Below, in pieces: positions 9,653 to 19,469 of a stretch of DNA of 64,000 nucleotides (positions are counted from its first letter, which is position 1; each line of letters starts with the position of its first letter). A program made the position numbers and the translations under genes. The stretch comes from Dicyema japonicum. Lineage: Eukaryota > Dicyemida > Rhombozoa > Dicyemidae. The stretch covers positions 496,001 to 560,000 of the forward strand of contig RDEW01000017.1 in assembly GCA_011109175.1 (NCBI GenBank). Reading direction: 5' to 3'. The notes beneath the pieces were generated by a model that searched no databases, was not told the origin of the DNA, and saw nothing but the letters and a program-made list of their open reading frames with translations.

Positions 9653-10139
9653 AACTAACGGCTTAATATTTTAATGAATCAAATCAATTTAAAATGCCTC
9701 AGCTTCCAACAAAAAGTGAGGATTTCCAAGGATACTTATTGTCATTTCTAGACATTATTTTGTACAAGAGTTATTTGAAATTCAATTTATTTAAAAGAAA
9801 CAATCAACCGAGGGTCATAGTAGCCGTCCTGACTGCGTAACAATCCTATCTCTGGATGGCGAGCGGGATTCGCTCAAATAGCCAGAAGCACTCACGATGA
9901 TCTCATATGCGCGTAGAAATCCTATTTCCTTGGAATTCCAGCGTCAAAGGCGCAAGGGACCCGGGTATTTCAACTGCGAATGGAACAAAGAATTGTTCTA
10001 TTACAAAATTCAATGTCACCGCACAAACTCACAAATAATTCCGTAAGGTATTCCATGATAGGGGGACATTTATGTTCTCCGTAGTAACGAGTGGACGTCT
10101 TTTTCGACGATCTCAATAATTAGTTTATTACATAGGATA
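9653..10139. repeat. Spacer with one arm of a long inverted repeat pair
   Basis: About 9850-9915 is the reverse complement of about 15960-16045: here GAGCGGGATTCGCTCAAATA with GCCAGAAGCACTCACGATGA, there the same words inverted with scattered mismatches. The pair is 6 kb apart in opposite orientation, so these look like two copies of an unnamed repeat. No gene recognised. Confidence 0.55.
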
Positions 10140-12960
10140 AATTATTCAAATGCCTATAACAATGTCCAACAGAGAACCAGAACCCATAATCAAAAAATTG
10201 AACCCGATAGTGAAACCGATACGAGAACGACCGACGCCTCTAGGACATACTCAGACAACCTGACTTTGCAGATCTCAGTCAACTCTGCTATGAGTGCGAT
10301 TAAGATCGCTAACGTATTGTACCTTTACGACTAATCAGGCTATATGAGGATGAACCACAGAGGATCGGGCACCTCGATTATACAGAAACTCTGGATCGAT
10401 TATACAGAAACTCTGACAAGACAGCCTTTATAGAAGACGTGAATGGTGCTAGCTCCTCTGGACCGAACATTCATTGGTTCAGAATGACAACCTCAGGTAT
10501 CAGAGATTGTAATAAAGAACATACCATTTGGGTTGAGGACAGCGATCTCCTAGACTACCTCCAAGAGAAGGCTCTATCTACTTTCGAATGTTCAGACGAG
10601 GACAGCCGCTGCCAATGGCGAAAACGTTGGTCAGAAACAAAGAGAAGGCTCTATCTACTTTCGAATGTTCAGACGAGGACAGCCGCTGCCAATGGCGAAA
10701 ACGTTGGTCAGAAACAAATCAGAGGCCAATGGATTGCGAAGAGGAACACAATATCTCGAATGCAAGATGAATCCGGGATCAAACTGTGTTAACTGTGGAT
10801 CTTCTAAACACGAGGCCAGATATGGAGGATGCCCCGTGATATTAGAAGCTAAACATAAATTTGATGCACGCAACAGCAAAACGGAATTTAGACAAAATGA
10901 AAAGACTAAAGTCGAATGCAACAAGGAAACTCCACTGATAATAATCACAGAATCAATGAAACCGACAAAGAAGATAGTGCTGGTGAATGCCCGATTTCTG
11001 AGGAAGAGGCATTATGATCTAGCACTAATTTTGACAGCCATCAGGATTAACGTCCAGGTGGTCTAGGAGACCACAATGAACTAAATTGGAGGGATTCAAC
11101 TCTATAGAAATACCGTGGGCGGAAGGCGCAGAAACCACTTTGTTCTACCGAGATGACCTTCAAACACGGAACCTGAATATTATCTGGGCCACACAATGCG
11201 AATTCGTGTCCATCGAGATACGTTGCTGTGGCTCGTGGATAAACATCGGGGGCATGTACTTAAAGGACATCAGGAATTGTTCTACATAGATCATAGAATT
11301 TTTTGAAAAAAAGATATATCTATTCTGGTGGGTGACCTAAACGCTCCGTTGGACCCTAACTCGAACGTTAACTAAAGTATCGACATTTCAGCCATTACCT
11401 TGGGGTTGATCAAAGAAAGGAACCGTCTGAGAACTAAGCTAAGAAGATGTGCTGACCGAATAGCTCTCATCGATCGACCAAAGATAACCAAAAGAGCCAT
11501 CGAAGAAAGAAAAAGATTGGCTCTGGAGCAAATATGGAGGGTCGAGGCAAGCAAGTTGGAAGCCAAAGATCCCTCTTTCTGGAGAATCTACAAAAGAATA
11601 ACTGGCCAGATGAACGACGAAAGGAAGATCATCTTGAACAACCAGGATGAAAACTCTTACTCTACAAAAGAAGCTCCGGCAATCTTTAAAAGATAATTGG
11701 ACTAAATCCAGGGAGTCAATCCAATGGTGTTGATCCCTTGTGAGGAGATGGAGGCGTCGCAAGAACTTCATAACTACTCTTTGAACAACCTCAAGGACGT
11801 CGAGATGAAAATTATCCTAGAGGACGTCGTGGTTGCAATCAGAACATGCAAAGCAAATGCTCCGAGCCATGACCACGTTAGCATGAGTATGTTTAAAGTT
11901 GCTGGTTCTTAAGAACTTGTTCAACGGAAGCATTGACCACGGATATGTCCCAAAACGATGCAAGAGGCTGAGTCGGCATATAGAAGAGAGTGATTTTCTC
12001 CTTGCGGAACAATGGGCTTCAGGCCCGGAAAATCTTGTACAGATTGCATCCACCAAATGCACTTGGAATTACTGAAAGGATCGAGATTCAAGAGACAAGT
12101 AAACATGGTATACCTGGACCTATCCAAGGCCTTTGATGGCGTGTGGCATGAAGCCCTTCTGTCAAGGCTTGTGGCTGCAGAAATTCCAAAACTACTTTTC
12201 ATATGGTCAAATGTTTCCGGAGACGTTTTATTAAAGAGGGGTGTTCCACAGGGCTCTGTCTTGAGTCCTCTACTGTTCGACATCTTCTTATCAGACTTTT
12301 AACTCCATTGGACCCTAACTCTAAATTATTAATTTACGCGGACGACATCTTAATCATGGATATTTCTTGCAGGTCGACGCTCTCCGAGAAAAGACTCAGG
12401 ATATTTATTGACCGGGTGGAAGACTGTTGTGTCCGGAGAGGGATGAAACTCTCAACAGAGAAGTCAAACTTTATGAGAATCATCCGTTTACGAAGCCATC
12501 ACCTGGGTGTAGCAGTCGACCAGGAAGGCTCATTTCTGTAGGACATCAAGCTGAGGAGGAAAAGACGCTGCAAGCGCTCCTTTGCGCACACAACATGGTC
12601 GTCAGTATGGAGACCTTCCTCTTCATCTTTATGAGGATAATTACAACGATACTGTTATATGGATGCAAAGCATGGTACCTATCCATGAAGAAGGAAAGAA
12701 TATTGTCACTACTGGAAAAGTCTAAAAGATCAGCCATAAAGTTAGCCCTGGGCAGAAGACTACGCGACGTCCTGAGCACTCAAGAGGACGGGATTCTTAC
12801 CCCAGTAAAGCAGATTGTGGAAAACAGGATTTGTGGACTCCTACGCAAGAACGCAAATTAATAATGGAGATGAGGGACGTCGGATGTGTCCAGGAAGCAA
12901 AGGCGGACTAGTAAAATCCCTACACCTAACTCCTAATTCCTTTTTAATAAAGTTTTTCAG
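10140..12960 (+). mobile_element. F2 jockey/R1-like LINE, ORF1 plus ORF2, degenerate
   Basis: ORF1 remnants end in a gag-type zinc knuckle, CVNCGSSKHEARYGGCP (10.79-10.84 kb, CX2CX4HX5C). ORF2 follows: an endonuclease piece with ILVGDLNAPLDP near 11.32-11.36 kb, then RT motifs FRPGKSCTDCI, VYLDLSKAFDGVWH, GVPQGSVLSPLLF and the catalytic YADDILI at about 12.34 kb, and finally LLYGCKAWYLSMKKER. Many stops and frameshifts make it inactive. The 3' end is near 12.95 kb after an AATAAAG signal. Confidence 0.8.
10566..10718 (+). repeat. 76-77 bp tandem duplication inside the LINE ORF1
   Basis: The unit beginning GAGAAGGCTCTATCTACTTT and ending GGTCAGAAACAA is present twice in direct succession with no visible mismatch. 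A unit of this length shifts or disrupts ORF1. A smaller repeat, CGATTATACAGAAACTCTG, is doubled just upstream at about 10.376-10.415 kb. Confidence 0.85.
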
Positions 12961-13139
12961 TTTCAGTTTTTCAGATTAATTGGTGCCGCAATCACACTTA
13001 TTAAACCTTTTTCCAAATTATTTAAACCTTTTAATTTTTTTCCTCCGCTTGTAGAGATTTTTACTATCTAAACCATTAATTTGACGATTAATGAATTTTT
13101 ATACTGTGTTATACTTGTTCTACATAAGAAATTTGAAAG

Positions 13140-13300
13140 GGTTGATGCCTGAGCAGAAAAACCGTTGCAGGTCCATCTGCGAAGATATATATGAGAGGCT
13201 TCTGAGCTAATCAGACCAACACCGACGCGCCTGTCTAGTCACTGGAAGATGCAAATGGAGTGGCGCTCGATCAATGCCCTCCCAGTTTAAAGAAGGCATA
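13140..13300 (+). mobile_element. F4 fragment
   Basis: The words GCCTGTCTAGTCACTGGAA and GAATGGAGTGGCGCT at 22.8 kb (read on the minus strand) recur here nearly unchanged, so this is a small piece of the F4 reverse-transcriptase tail. The rest of 12961-13354 is AT-rich without features. Confidence 0.65.
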
Positions 13301-13354
13301 GAGCAGAACAGAATCATTTGGCCAAATAGGCAGCTTTTCAGTATATTGCGTTCT

Positions 13355-13545
13355 CAAATTTATTTATTAACCCCGGATATATAGAGAAGAGATTAGGAAT
13401 TAATTAACTTCCATTTAAAGAATTTCCAATTCCCATGGCCGTGAGAAATATTTTTTTTATCCTTATTCGCCATTATGGGAACCCCTCCATTGGAGTAATG
13501 AAGATGCCAACTAGACACTGAGTCAGGTAGATCCCACGATGAGTT
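13355..13545 (-). repeat. SINE-B copy, 3' half
   Basis: On the minus strand: CCAATGGAGGGGTTCCCAT, then TTAATTAATTCC and a TATATCCGGGGTTAATAAAT end, matching the SINE-B 3' half. Truncated at its 5' side. Confidence 0.6.
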
Positions 13546-13565
13546 CTCTTAGAATAAATAATTAG

Positions 13566-13793
13566 TTAAATGCATTCCCGCGTTACCGATATAGGGATCC
13601 GCTTGTGCGCGCTCTTCACTACCAGTTTTTCCCATATAACTTTCCTCCTCGCACGTCTCAGAAGTTGATCGAGGAAATCAATGCACAAGGTTCCTTGTTT
13701 AGTTTTCGAAGTGAATCCTCTGATGTTGAAAGTTGCAATTGTAGACAGAGTAGAGTACAATAAAGACATTATTAGAGTCAACCACTCAATCAA
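13566..13793 (-). mobile_element. LINE endonuclease N-terminal fragment
   Basis: An open minus frame reads IATFNIRGFTSKTKQGTLC and IDFLDQLLRRA, the usual opening of APE-type LINE endonuclease domains (compare LTFNARGISKPQSRN at 26.38 kb). No catalytic core follows. Confidence 0.65.
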
Positions 13794-13859
13794 AAAATAA
13801 AAAACATTACATTACATATTATTTTAAAAATAATTAATTAATTTTATAATTCTCGTTGG

Positions 13860-14145
13860 ATGGGTGAACGTTACAATATAAATACTAGATTGGAGCATTT
13901 ACAGTCTAAATATGTTGGGACAGGTCATTCTGACACAAATAAAGTATATTTTAATATTATACCAATAGTGGGAGTGGGTGACCAATCAACATCGTGACAG
14001 TTATGTCTCTTATATTGGTCATTTCGATCTATTGAGCTATATGGCCATTGCGGAGAACGAAAGCAAGTCACGGATCAGATTTAGTATGTTGCAGAGGATG
14101 TTACAGCCTTGTGGTCCTCCTCCGCCACCTAAAGAGGACATTTAA
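13860..14145 (+). CDS. SF3B5: Splicing factor 3B subunit 5 (SF3b10), 2 exons
   Basis: 86-residue protein, the same length as the human subunit. It reads MGERYNINTRLEHLQSKYVG, TGHSDTNK, WEWVTNQHRDSYVSYIGHFD, AIAENESKSRIRF and QRMLQPCGPPPPP. One intron, 13944-13968 (25 nt). SF3B5 is a small scaffold of the SF3b complex in U2 snRNP, which recognises the branch site; that is notable in a genome whose introns leave almost no room for one. The stop is only 49 bases before the ATG of the next gene, with AATAAA in between. Confidence 0.97.
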
Positions 14146-14194
14146 CAATTTTGAATAAATTCGATTTGTTTTTTGAATGTAGTTGCTAAGCAAT

Positions 14195-15415
14195 ATGAAT
14201 AACCAATCAACGTAATGTGGTATTGTTACCTCCAGGTCCGTGGTGGTACTGGGGAATCTTCCAGCCAACGATTACACCAAGATGGATGACTCGGACATGC
14301 CTTCACTTTGTAAGGTTATAACGCAAACCAATATCGTTCGACTGATCGACCTGTCTTTCAACAATATTGGAGATGATGGTATCTCCATTTTGGTCGGTTG
14401 CATCCAGAATAGCCAAGTGGGAAGCCTTAATCTTCAAGGAAACGACATTGGGACTGTGGGAGCTACTACATTGGCTGATCTCCTTAAAGTCTGATTTCTC
14501 GTCAATTTCAGTCCAATGCACACCTCAAAGTTCTCAATTTAAAAGCAAACAAGATCGGACGGAAAGGGGGACTTGAAATAGCAAAGTCCCTCAGAGTAAA
14601 TTCAACATTGGAAGAACTGGATATTGGAGAGACTGACCAAGTAAGTTGATGTTATTACAAGACAGGAAATGGAGTCGCTGATTGCCTTTGCGATTGTCCT
14701 CAGCTCATCAAACTCTTTGAAGAAACTCAATGTCTCTCGCCCACTTCTATTTACCCATGAAGAGGAGTCAACGATACACTTCTCAGATATGCTCAAAGTA
14801 CCATCGATTCCTATAAACAGATCAATTCCTCACTTACTGAAATTCATCTGGCAAAGATGAACATTAAAGACCTCGGAGCAATGTGGTTGGCCAATTCTCT
14901 GGTTCACAACAAAACTCTAAGGTTGCTTGATCTGTCTTGGTTGGTACCAGGGTTTTATTTTAGCAATGAAATAACATGTGACGGAGCCTACGACGTGGCA
15001 CGAATACTAAAAGAAAATGATACGTTAGAAATCCTCGATTTAAGTTGCAATGACCTCAAGGATGAAGGATCATTGGCTATAGCTGATGCGCTATTATCCC
15101 AAACCTCCCTTCATACGTATTATTACTATTTTAAGCAGACTTTCTATGACTAATAATTCGATACGGGATCGTGGACTGTGTGGACTGGCTGAAGGAATCA
15201 TGTTCAACGGCACTCTTAAGTATCTGTATATTTGGGGAATCACGTGGGTGATGATGCGGCTGAGGTAAACAGTTAGATAGTACAGTTAGACACTGGCAAG
15301 TTTAACTCTGACTGGAAGACTAAAAACAGAAAATGTTGATTACACTCCATATGTGGTTGATGATGTGACGTATTTGGCCTGGAATTGTAGTAAACCCAAC
15401 GAATTTACAATTTAA
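14195..15415 (+). CDS. LRRC34: LRRC34-like leucine-rich repeat protein, 8 exons, one frame break
   Basis: RNI-type leucine-rich repeats run through the protein: IDLSFNNIGDDGISIL, LNLQGNDIGTVGA, LNLKANKIGRKGGLEIA, LDLSCNEITCDGA, LDLSCNDLKDEGSLAIADAL, then LKYLYIWG and a conserved tail TGRLKTENVDYTPYVVDDVT. Order and tail recall LRRC34, an LRR protein of germ and stem cells; another RNI-LRR relative is possible. Introns: 14212-14235, 14489-14511, 14641-14665, 14798-14820, 14940-14963, 15117-15138 and 15265-15289 (22-25 nt). Exons total 1055 bases, one short of a multiple of three. The missing base lies near 15231-15243, where tgg-gga-a|tcac should read as a conserved WGNHVGDD. The start ATG at 14195 is followed by a 17-base first exon. 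Confidence 0.7.
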
Positions 15416-15859
15416 TGTGACTAACATTATTCACTAATTATATTATTTTCATTTTTTTATTTATTTTAATAACCCCGGGAACACCGAGAAAGAAAGACAA
15501 AAGAGTCAAACAGTTAGGTGATCCCAGTCCTCGCAATCAATTGTGCCATTCGACGTCTGTGATCTTCCATCGTCCCCACTACTTTCCGGAAGAGCCTTCT
15601 CTCGTTCTTGCAGAGGAATCCGATCGGGGAGGGGAATTTCTTATTTAATCGGTTTATCATTATTTTCATTGATACAGTGTGACCTCGGTTTGGGGCGGAC
15701 CCCGCCCTTGGGCACTTCCTTTGGAATATCTAAACAAAGTTGATCTTTTGCGGATAAAAAAACCGAAAATCCAGCATAAAACTTGAGGAATAAACCGAAA
15801 TCGCTTAATTTCCAAAAGACTACTCTAAAAAGCCACGACGCAAGCGTGACTTGGTGGCT
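15416..15859. repeat. SINE-B 3' fragment (minus) and spacer
   Basis: At about 15455-15500 the minus strand has the SINE-B-type end (TCTCGGTGTTCCCGGGGTTA). At about 15674 ACAGTGTGACCTCGGTTTGG resembles an end of a Tc1/mariner-superfamily element, but I find no partner end. No gene recognised. Confidence 0.45.
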
Positions 15860-16060
15860 CCTCCAGTTGTGGGAATCAATTTTGCACTTAAATCAACGCG
15901 AACGACAATACACAGTTCTTCCCGAGATGCTATCATCCTGTTCCTTTGTGCTCTCGACGCTCGGGAGTCGGATTTCTACACGCAATGTAGATGATCTCCG
16001 CGAGGCTTTTGGCTATTTGAGCGAATCTCACTCGCAATCCTGAGGGAGAATAGCCACATA
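15860..16060 (-). repeat. Second arm of the inverted repeat pair
   Basis: Partner of about 9850-9915 in opposite orientation (CTATTTGAGCGAATCTCACT here). Unnamed repeat, no coding signal that I can interpret. Confidence 0.5.
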
Positions 16061-16672
16061 GTCAAAACAGTTTACCTAAACCAAAATATGCGCGAAATCA
16101 TCCATAGTTTGGTGGACAGTGTGGTCTACAAAAATTCCCACTGCCTAGGTTTTCAGTCTACCTGGCCAAAATCGAAGGATTTATTGAGAGACTGACGGTA
16201 TAGCTCTTAACAGTTGGCGAACGGTGGAAATTCTTAATAATCTAAAAGGTACTGGACACTCAAAGATGACTTGTGGATAATCCATCAGCAAACTCTTCCT
16301 GGCTCTTTCTACCTTAAGTCCATGCTCAGTACTGCCCATGCTGTGCCATAAACTTAGTTGGCTTTACTTTGTAGAAATAATACGCAGAAAAGATTTATCA
16401 AAAGATTATCAACAATACTTGTTTGTTTTCAAAAAGCATTTCAAGTGTACTTTTGTATTAAATACGAACAAAAATATTTAACAACCCTTTACAAATATTA
16501 CAAGTAATTTTTTAAACTTTCTCCGCAAAATCAATTATTTCACAATTTTATGAGTGTAGCTTTCATTCCATTTTTGATGCATGTCAAGTTAGTACATTTA
16601 TCCGGGTTAATCAAAACCATTAAAAAATTCATGAATAAATTCGTTATTGCCACATAAATTTAGAAGGGGAAA
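16061..16672. other. Spacer, nothing recognised
   Basis: AT-rich in its right half. I see no coding reading, repeat match or RNA gene here. Confidence 0.5.
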
Positions 16673-16876
16673 ATGAGAAAGACACTTGAAATATTTTGTC
16701 ATGCCTTGGACAGACCAGAATCTTTACTGAGGTCCCCCTCCAACTGGTCTATTGAAGCTGTAGATATGATAGCAGGCTACAGGCATTCTTACGCAAAGAC
16801 ACAACCCTCTCCTCTACAGAAAATAGATAATAATTATCCAAGCTTACATCAACCAAATTACATAATTCTTATGTAA
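16673..16876 (+). CDS. Possible 67-residue protein, unrecognised
   Basis: Intronless frame from ATG at 16673: MRKTLEIFCHALDRPES, then SNWSIEAVDMIAGYRHSYA, ending NYIILM. An acceptor-like AAATTTAG lies 9 bases before the ATG and an AATAAA follows the stop, as in some confirmed small genes here. I know no family for it. It ends tail-to-tail, within a few bases, against the neighbouring WIPI gene. It could be chance. Confidence 0.3.
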   Translation: MRKTLEIFCHALDRPESLLRSPSNWSIEAVDMIAGYRHSYAKTQPSPLQKIDNNYPSLHQPNYIILM

Positions 16877-16879
16877 AAT

Positions 16880-18172
16880 TTAATAAAAGCAAATAATAGA
16901 AAAATAATGAAAAATACAAAAAATAATAATAGATTTATGCGAAGAATGATCTAGATGTTCCCTCGCCATACTCTTCGTTTTCACTCGAAATGTCAGAGTC
17001 TCCGAAAAGTCCCCAGTACTTAACCCCCTAAAATGAAAATCAATCCCTTACGATAAATTTTGCTTAGACAGCAGAAGCCACCTATAGTCCCTGTCGATAT
17101 TGAACTCGTACAACCACCCTGAACTAGAACCCACGTGCAACACAAAGTTATTGTTAGACGACCTAAAATATTCAAATCAGCTTACTTCACCAGAAATGCC
17201 TTATTTTGGTACCCATAACCACACGGGAGTTTGACTGAGCACATACTTCGCTGTTCGGAGGCAGACCCAGCCGACTCTATTGGCAGAAATCGCATTGAGG
17301 ACCACAACATGCTAGTTATCGACCCCCAAACAGAACTTTACTTTATAATAAAACTAACCCCTGCGGATTGCTGTTCAACTTGAAAATATGTACAGATCCA
17401 GTGTCGGAAGCCACCACGAGGAGCTCCAGATTGTAGAAAAACATCGAAGTTATGTTGGCAGACCTTAGATTTAGCCAACCAAGGACCTCATGAGTCCCCG
17501 AACAAACTTGAAGACCAAGCTTCCATCCTCGGTGTTATAGACCCTAATTAGCTTCCCCTAAAATCACACCAATGCCTACCGTGACTGGGGCGACAGCCAA
17601 CAGCCGACACTCTACAGAAAACTCTAACGCAGCAATCTGTTCCTCAAAGCACGTGATGGTAGTCAACTGACGAGATGGGATTGTTTTCAGAATCCCAACC
17701 TGGCCAACGTCACAGTGGGGGAATGCGATTGTATCACCAAGCATTGTCAGGGCGGGGGAGTCTACGTCAACGTCAGTGACAACATCCCCTATTGGGATGA
17801 TAGTGGAGGAGTTGAATATGTGGAGACGGCAGGAAACCTTCACAACGATAATTTTATCGTTTATTTGAAAGCCAGTTATATTTGCAGTGAAATTTAAATT
17901 TCTGATTCGTTTATTTTGCTGTGTGTCGTAGACGTTCAGCATTCGGGGATGATCCTTGGTTACAAAAAGTATTCTTCGACATCCGACTTCTTGCAAAATC
18001 ATCGAAACGTCCCATTTATCCGTTTTATTGCTAGAGAATAAGCTAAATGGAGTGTTGTCATCACATTTTATTAGACAAAATCCAATTTCAGTCCCAACAC
18101 AGAGTGTTCTTTGTTGTTTAGTGTAAAATACCTGTCTGTGTGAAGATATGATACGCAAGTCACCACAACCAT
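16880..18172 (-). CDS. WIPI2: WIPI/ATG18 family PROPPIN, 7 exons
   Basis: Seven-bladed beta-propeller protein of about 384 residues. Landmarks: RTLCVGTEIGFCLI (blade 1), RMLNVYDTQQNKRI, GKLIRVYNTEDGSLVF, TGSVHIFKLNSNPQG, SVWGSITSML, MCSVKLPCGYGYQNKAF and GSSSGWLYEFNIDR. The spacing fits WIPI1/2 better than WDR45. These proteins bind PI3P and PI(3,5)P2 and recruit the ATG16L1 machinery to forming autophagosomes. The phosphoinositide motif FRRG reads FVRG here, so one of the two arginines is lost. Introns: 18109-18131, 17558-17579, 17464-17486, 17336-17358, 17163-17185 and 17028-17051 (22-24 nt). The phase-consistent stop is at 16880; an acidic tail in another frame (KYWGLFGDSDISSENEE) ends at 16935 and may be the true end. 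The WIPI1 versus WIPI2 choice is open. Confidence 0.85.
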
Positions 18173-19469
18173 TTGTAATTATTATACAATTTTATTTTAT
18201 ATTTTGATTTTGCTGTTATTTACTTTAAATTTATTTTTTATTAAAATATAATATATTGTAATTATTTTTGCTAGTTCCTCATTTATAAAGTCAGATAAAT
18301 ATAAAAAAATTAATAAATTTAACACTGTATATCACCTCATTTAACATTAGCTAATAACTTAGTTTTGTCCTTTCAGTGATGCAGCAATAACTTTCTTTAC
18401 GATTTGTACGGAAATTCATTCAATTAGACATCCCTCTTCTCGACTGTTTTTTGCTATAACGTAGGAAAGAAAAACTAATTTGGCTCCTATAATTATGATA
18501 TTTTTATGATATAATATCGAAATTTATAAATGTTTCATTCATCGATAGAATGGGCGAGGAATTGACTATATCGATCATAGCCTATATTGATCGAAAATTC
18601 CCAACCACTGCTCAAAAATGATTTTATGTATTTGCTGCTAAAACTGCTCAGTTTTTTCTTATCTAATTGAGGTTAATCGGACGGCTTGCGGGAAAGCAGA
18701 AGGGTGATCCTAGAATGTCCAGAACATCGGGCTAGTGATTATGAGCGGTAACTCTCATTGAGTGCTCAGGCTATAATGGAGACCTGTCACAACAACTTAA
18801 CTTTATTTAACAATATTTGATTTTTATTTAAAAAAATTAAGTTTAAATAAATTGCGGTATGATTATTACAACCGCCCTCAGATGATCGGATGATCCTGGT
18901 TACTAGTCTTAGTATGGGCCGCACTATAATTCTATATGGGCTGTACTCGGATAATCTTGATTCCAATCTCTTCACCCTCCTTTTTTTAACGACTTCTCAG
19001 ATCATCAGAGAGGAAGTTGATAGGAATAAAGTGGATATTAGATTACCTGTCGGAAATACTATGTGATGATAATTTTGATCGAATTGCAACAGATTTTGCA
19101 ATACAAATTGAATCCCAAAATTTACATAACACGTGGGTATATCCATGACAAAGCTCATATCAGCAAATCATATAAAAATCCAAACCTTCCTATTTTTTAT
19201 TATAAGCGACAGAACAGAATAATTCGTATAAACAATAATTTCGCCGTTTCAGATGATTCCTGTTACCAATCTCTTCCACTGTCCTCTGATATTGACTCCT
19301 CAGATAACCAAGGTCTTTGCCGTCTCCATATTTTCATTGAAAATTTCATGAGCGTCGATGGAATCATTTTTCAGTTGCGGTAAAAATTAAAATATCTTAA
19401 ATCCTTTAAAAATCGACATATTGACGTAACGAAAATTATCTGTAAATTTTATCCAACTGTTGAAATTTA
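18173..19469. other. AT-rich spacer with two related short repeats
   Basis: No gene recognised. Stretches near 18950-19010 and 19248-19305 resemble each other (CCAATCTCTTC, then GACTYCTCAGAT) and may be remnants of one repeat. Confidence 0.4.
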
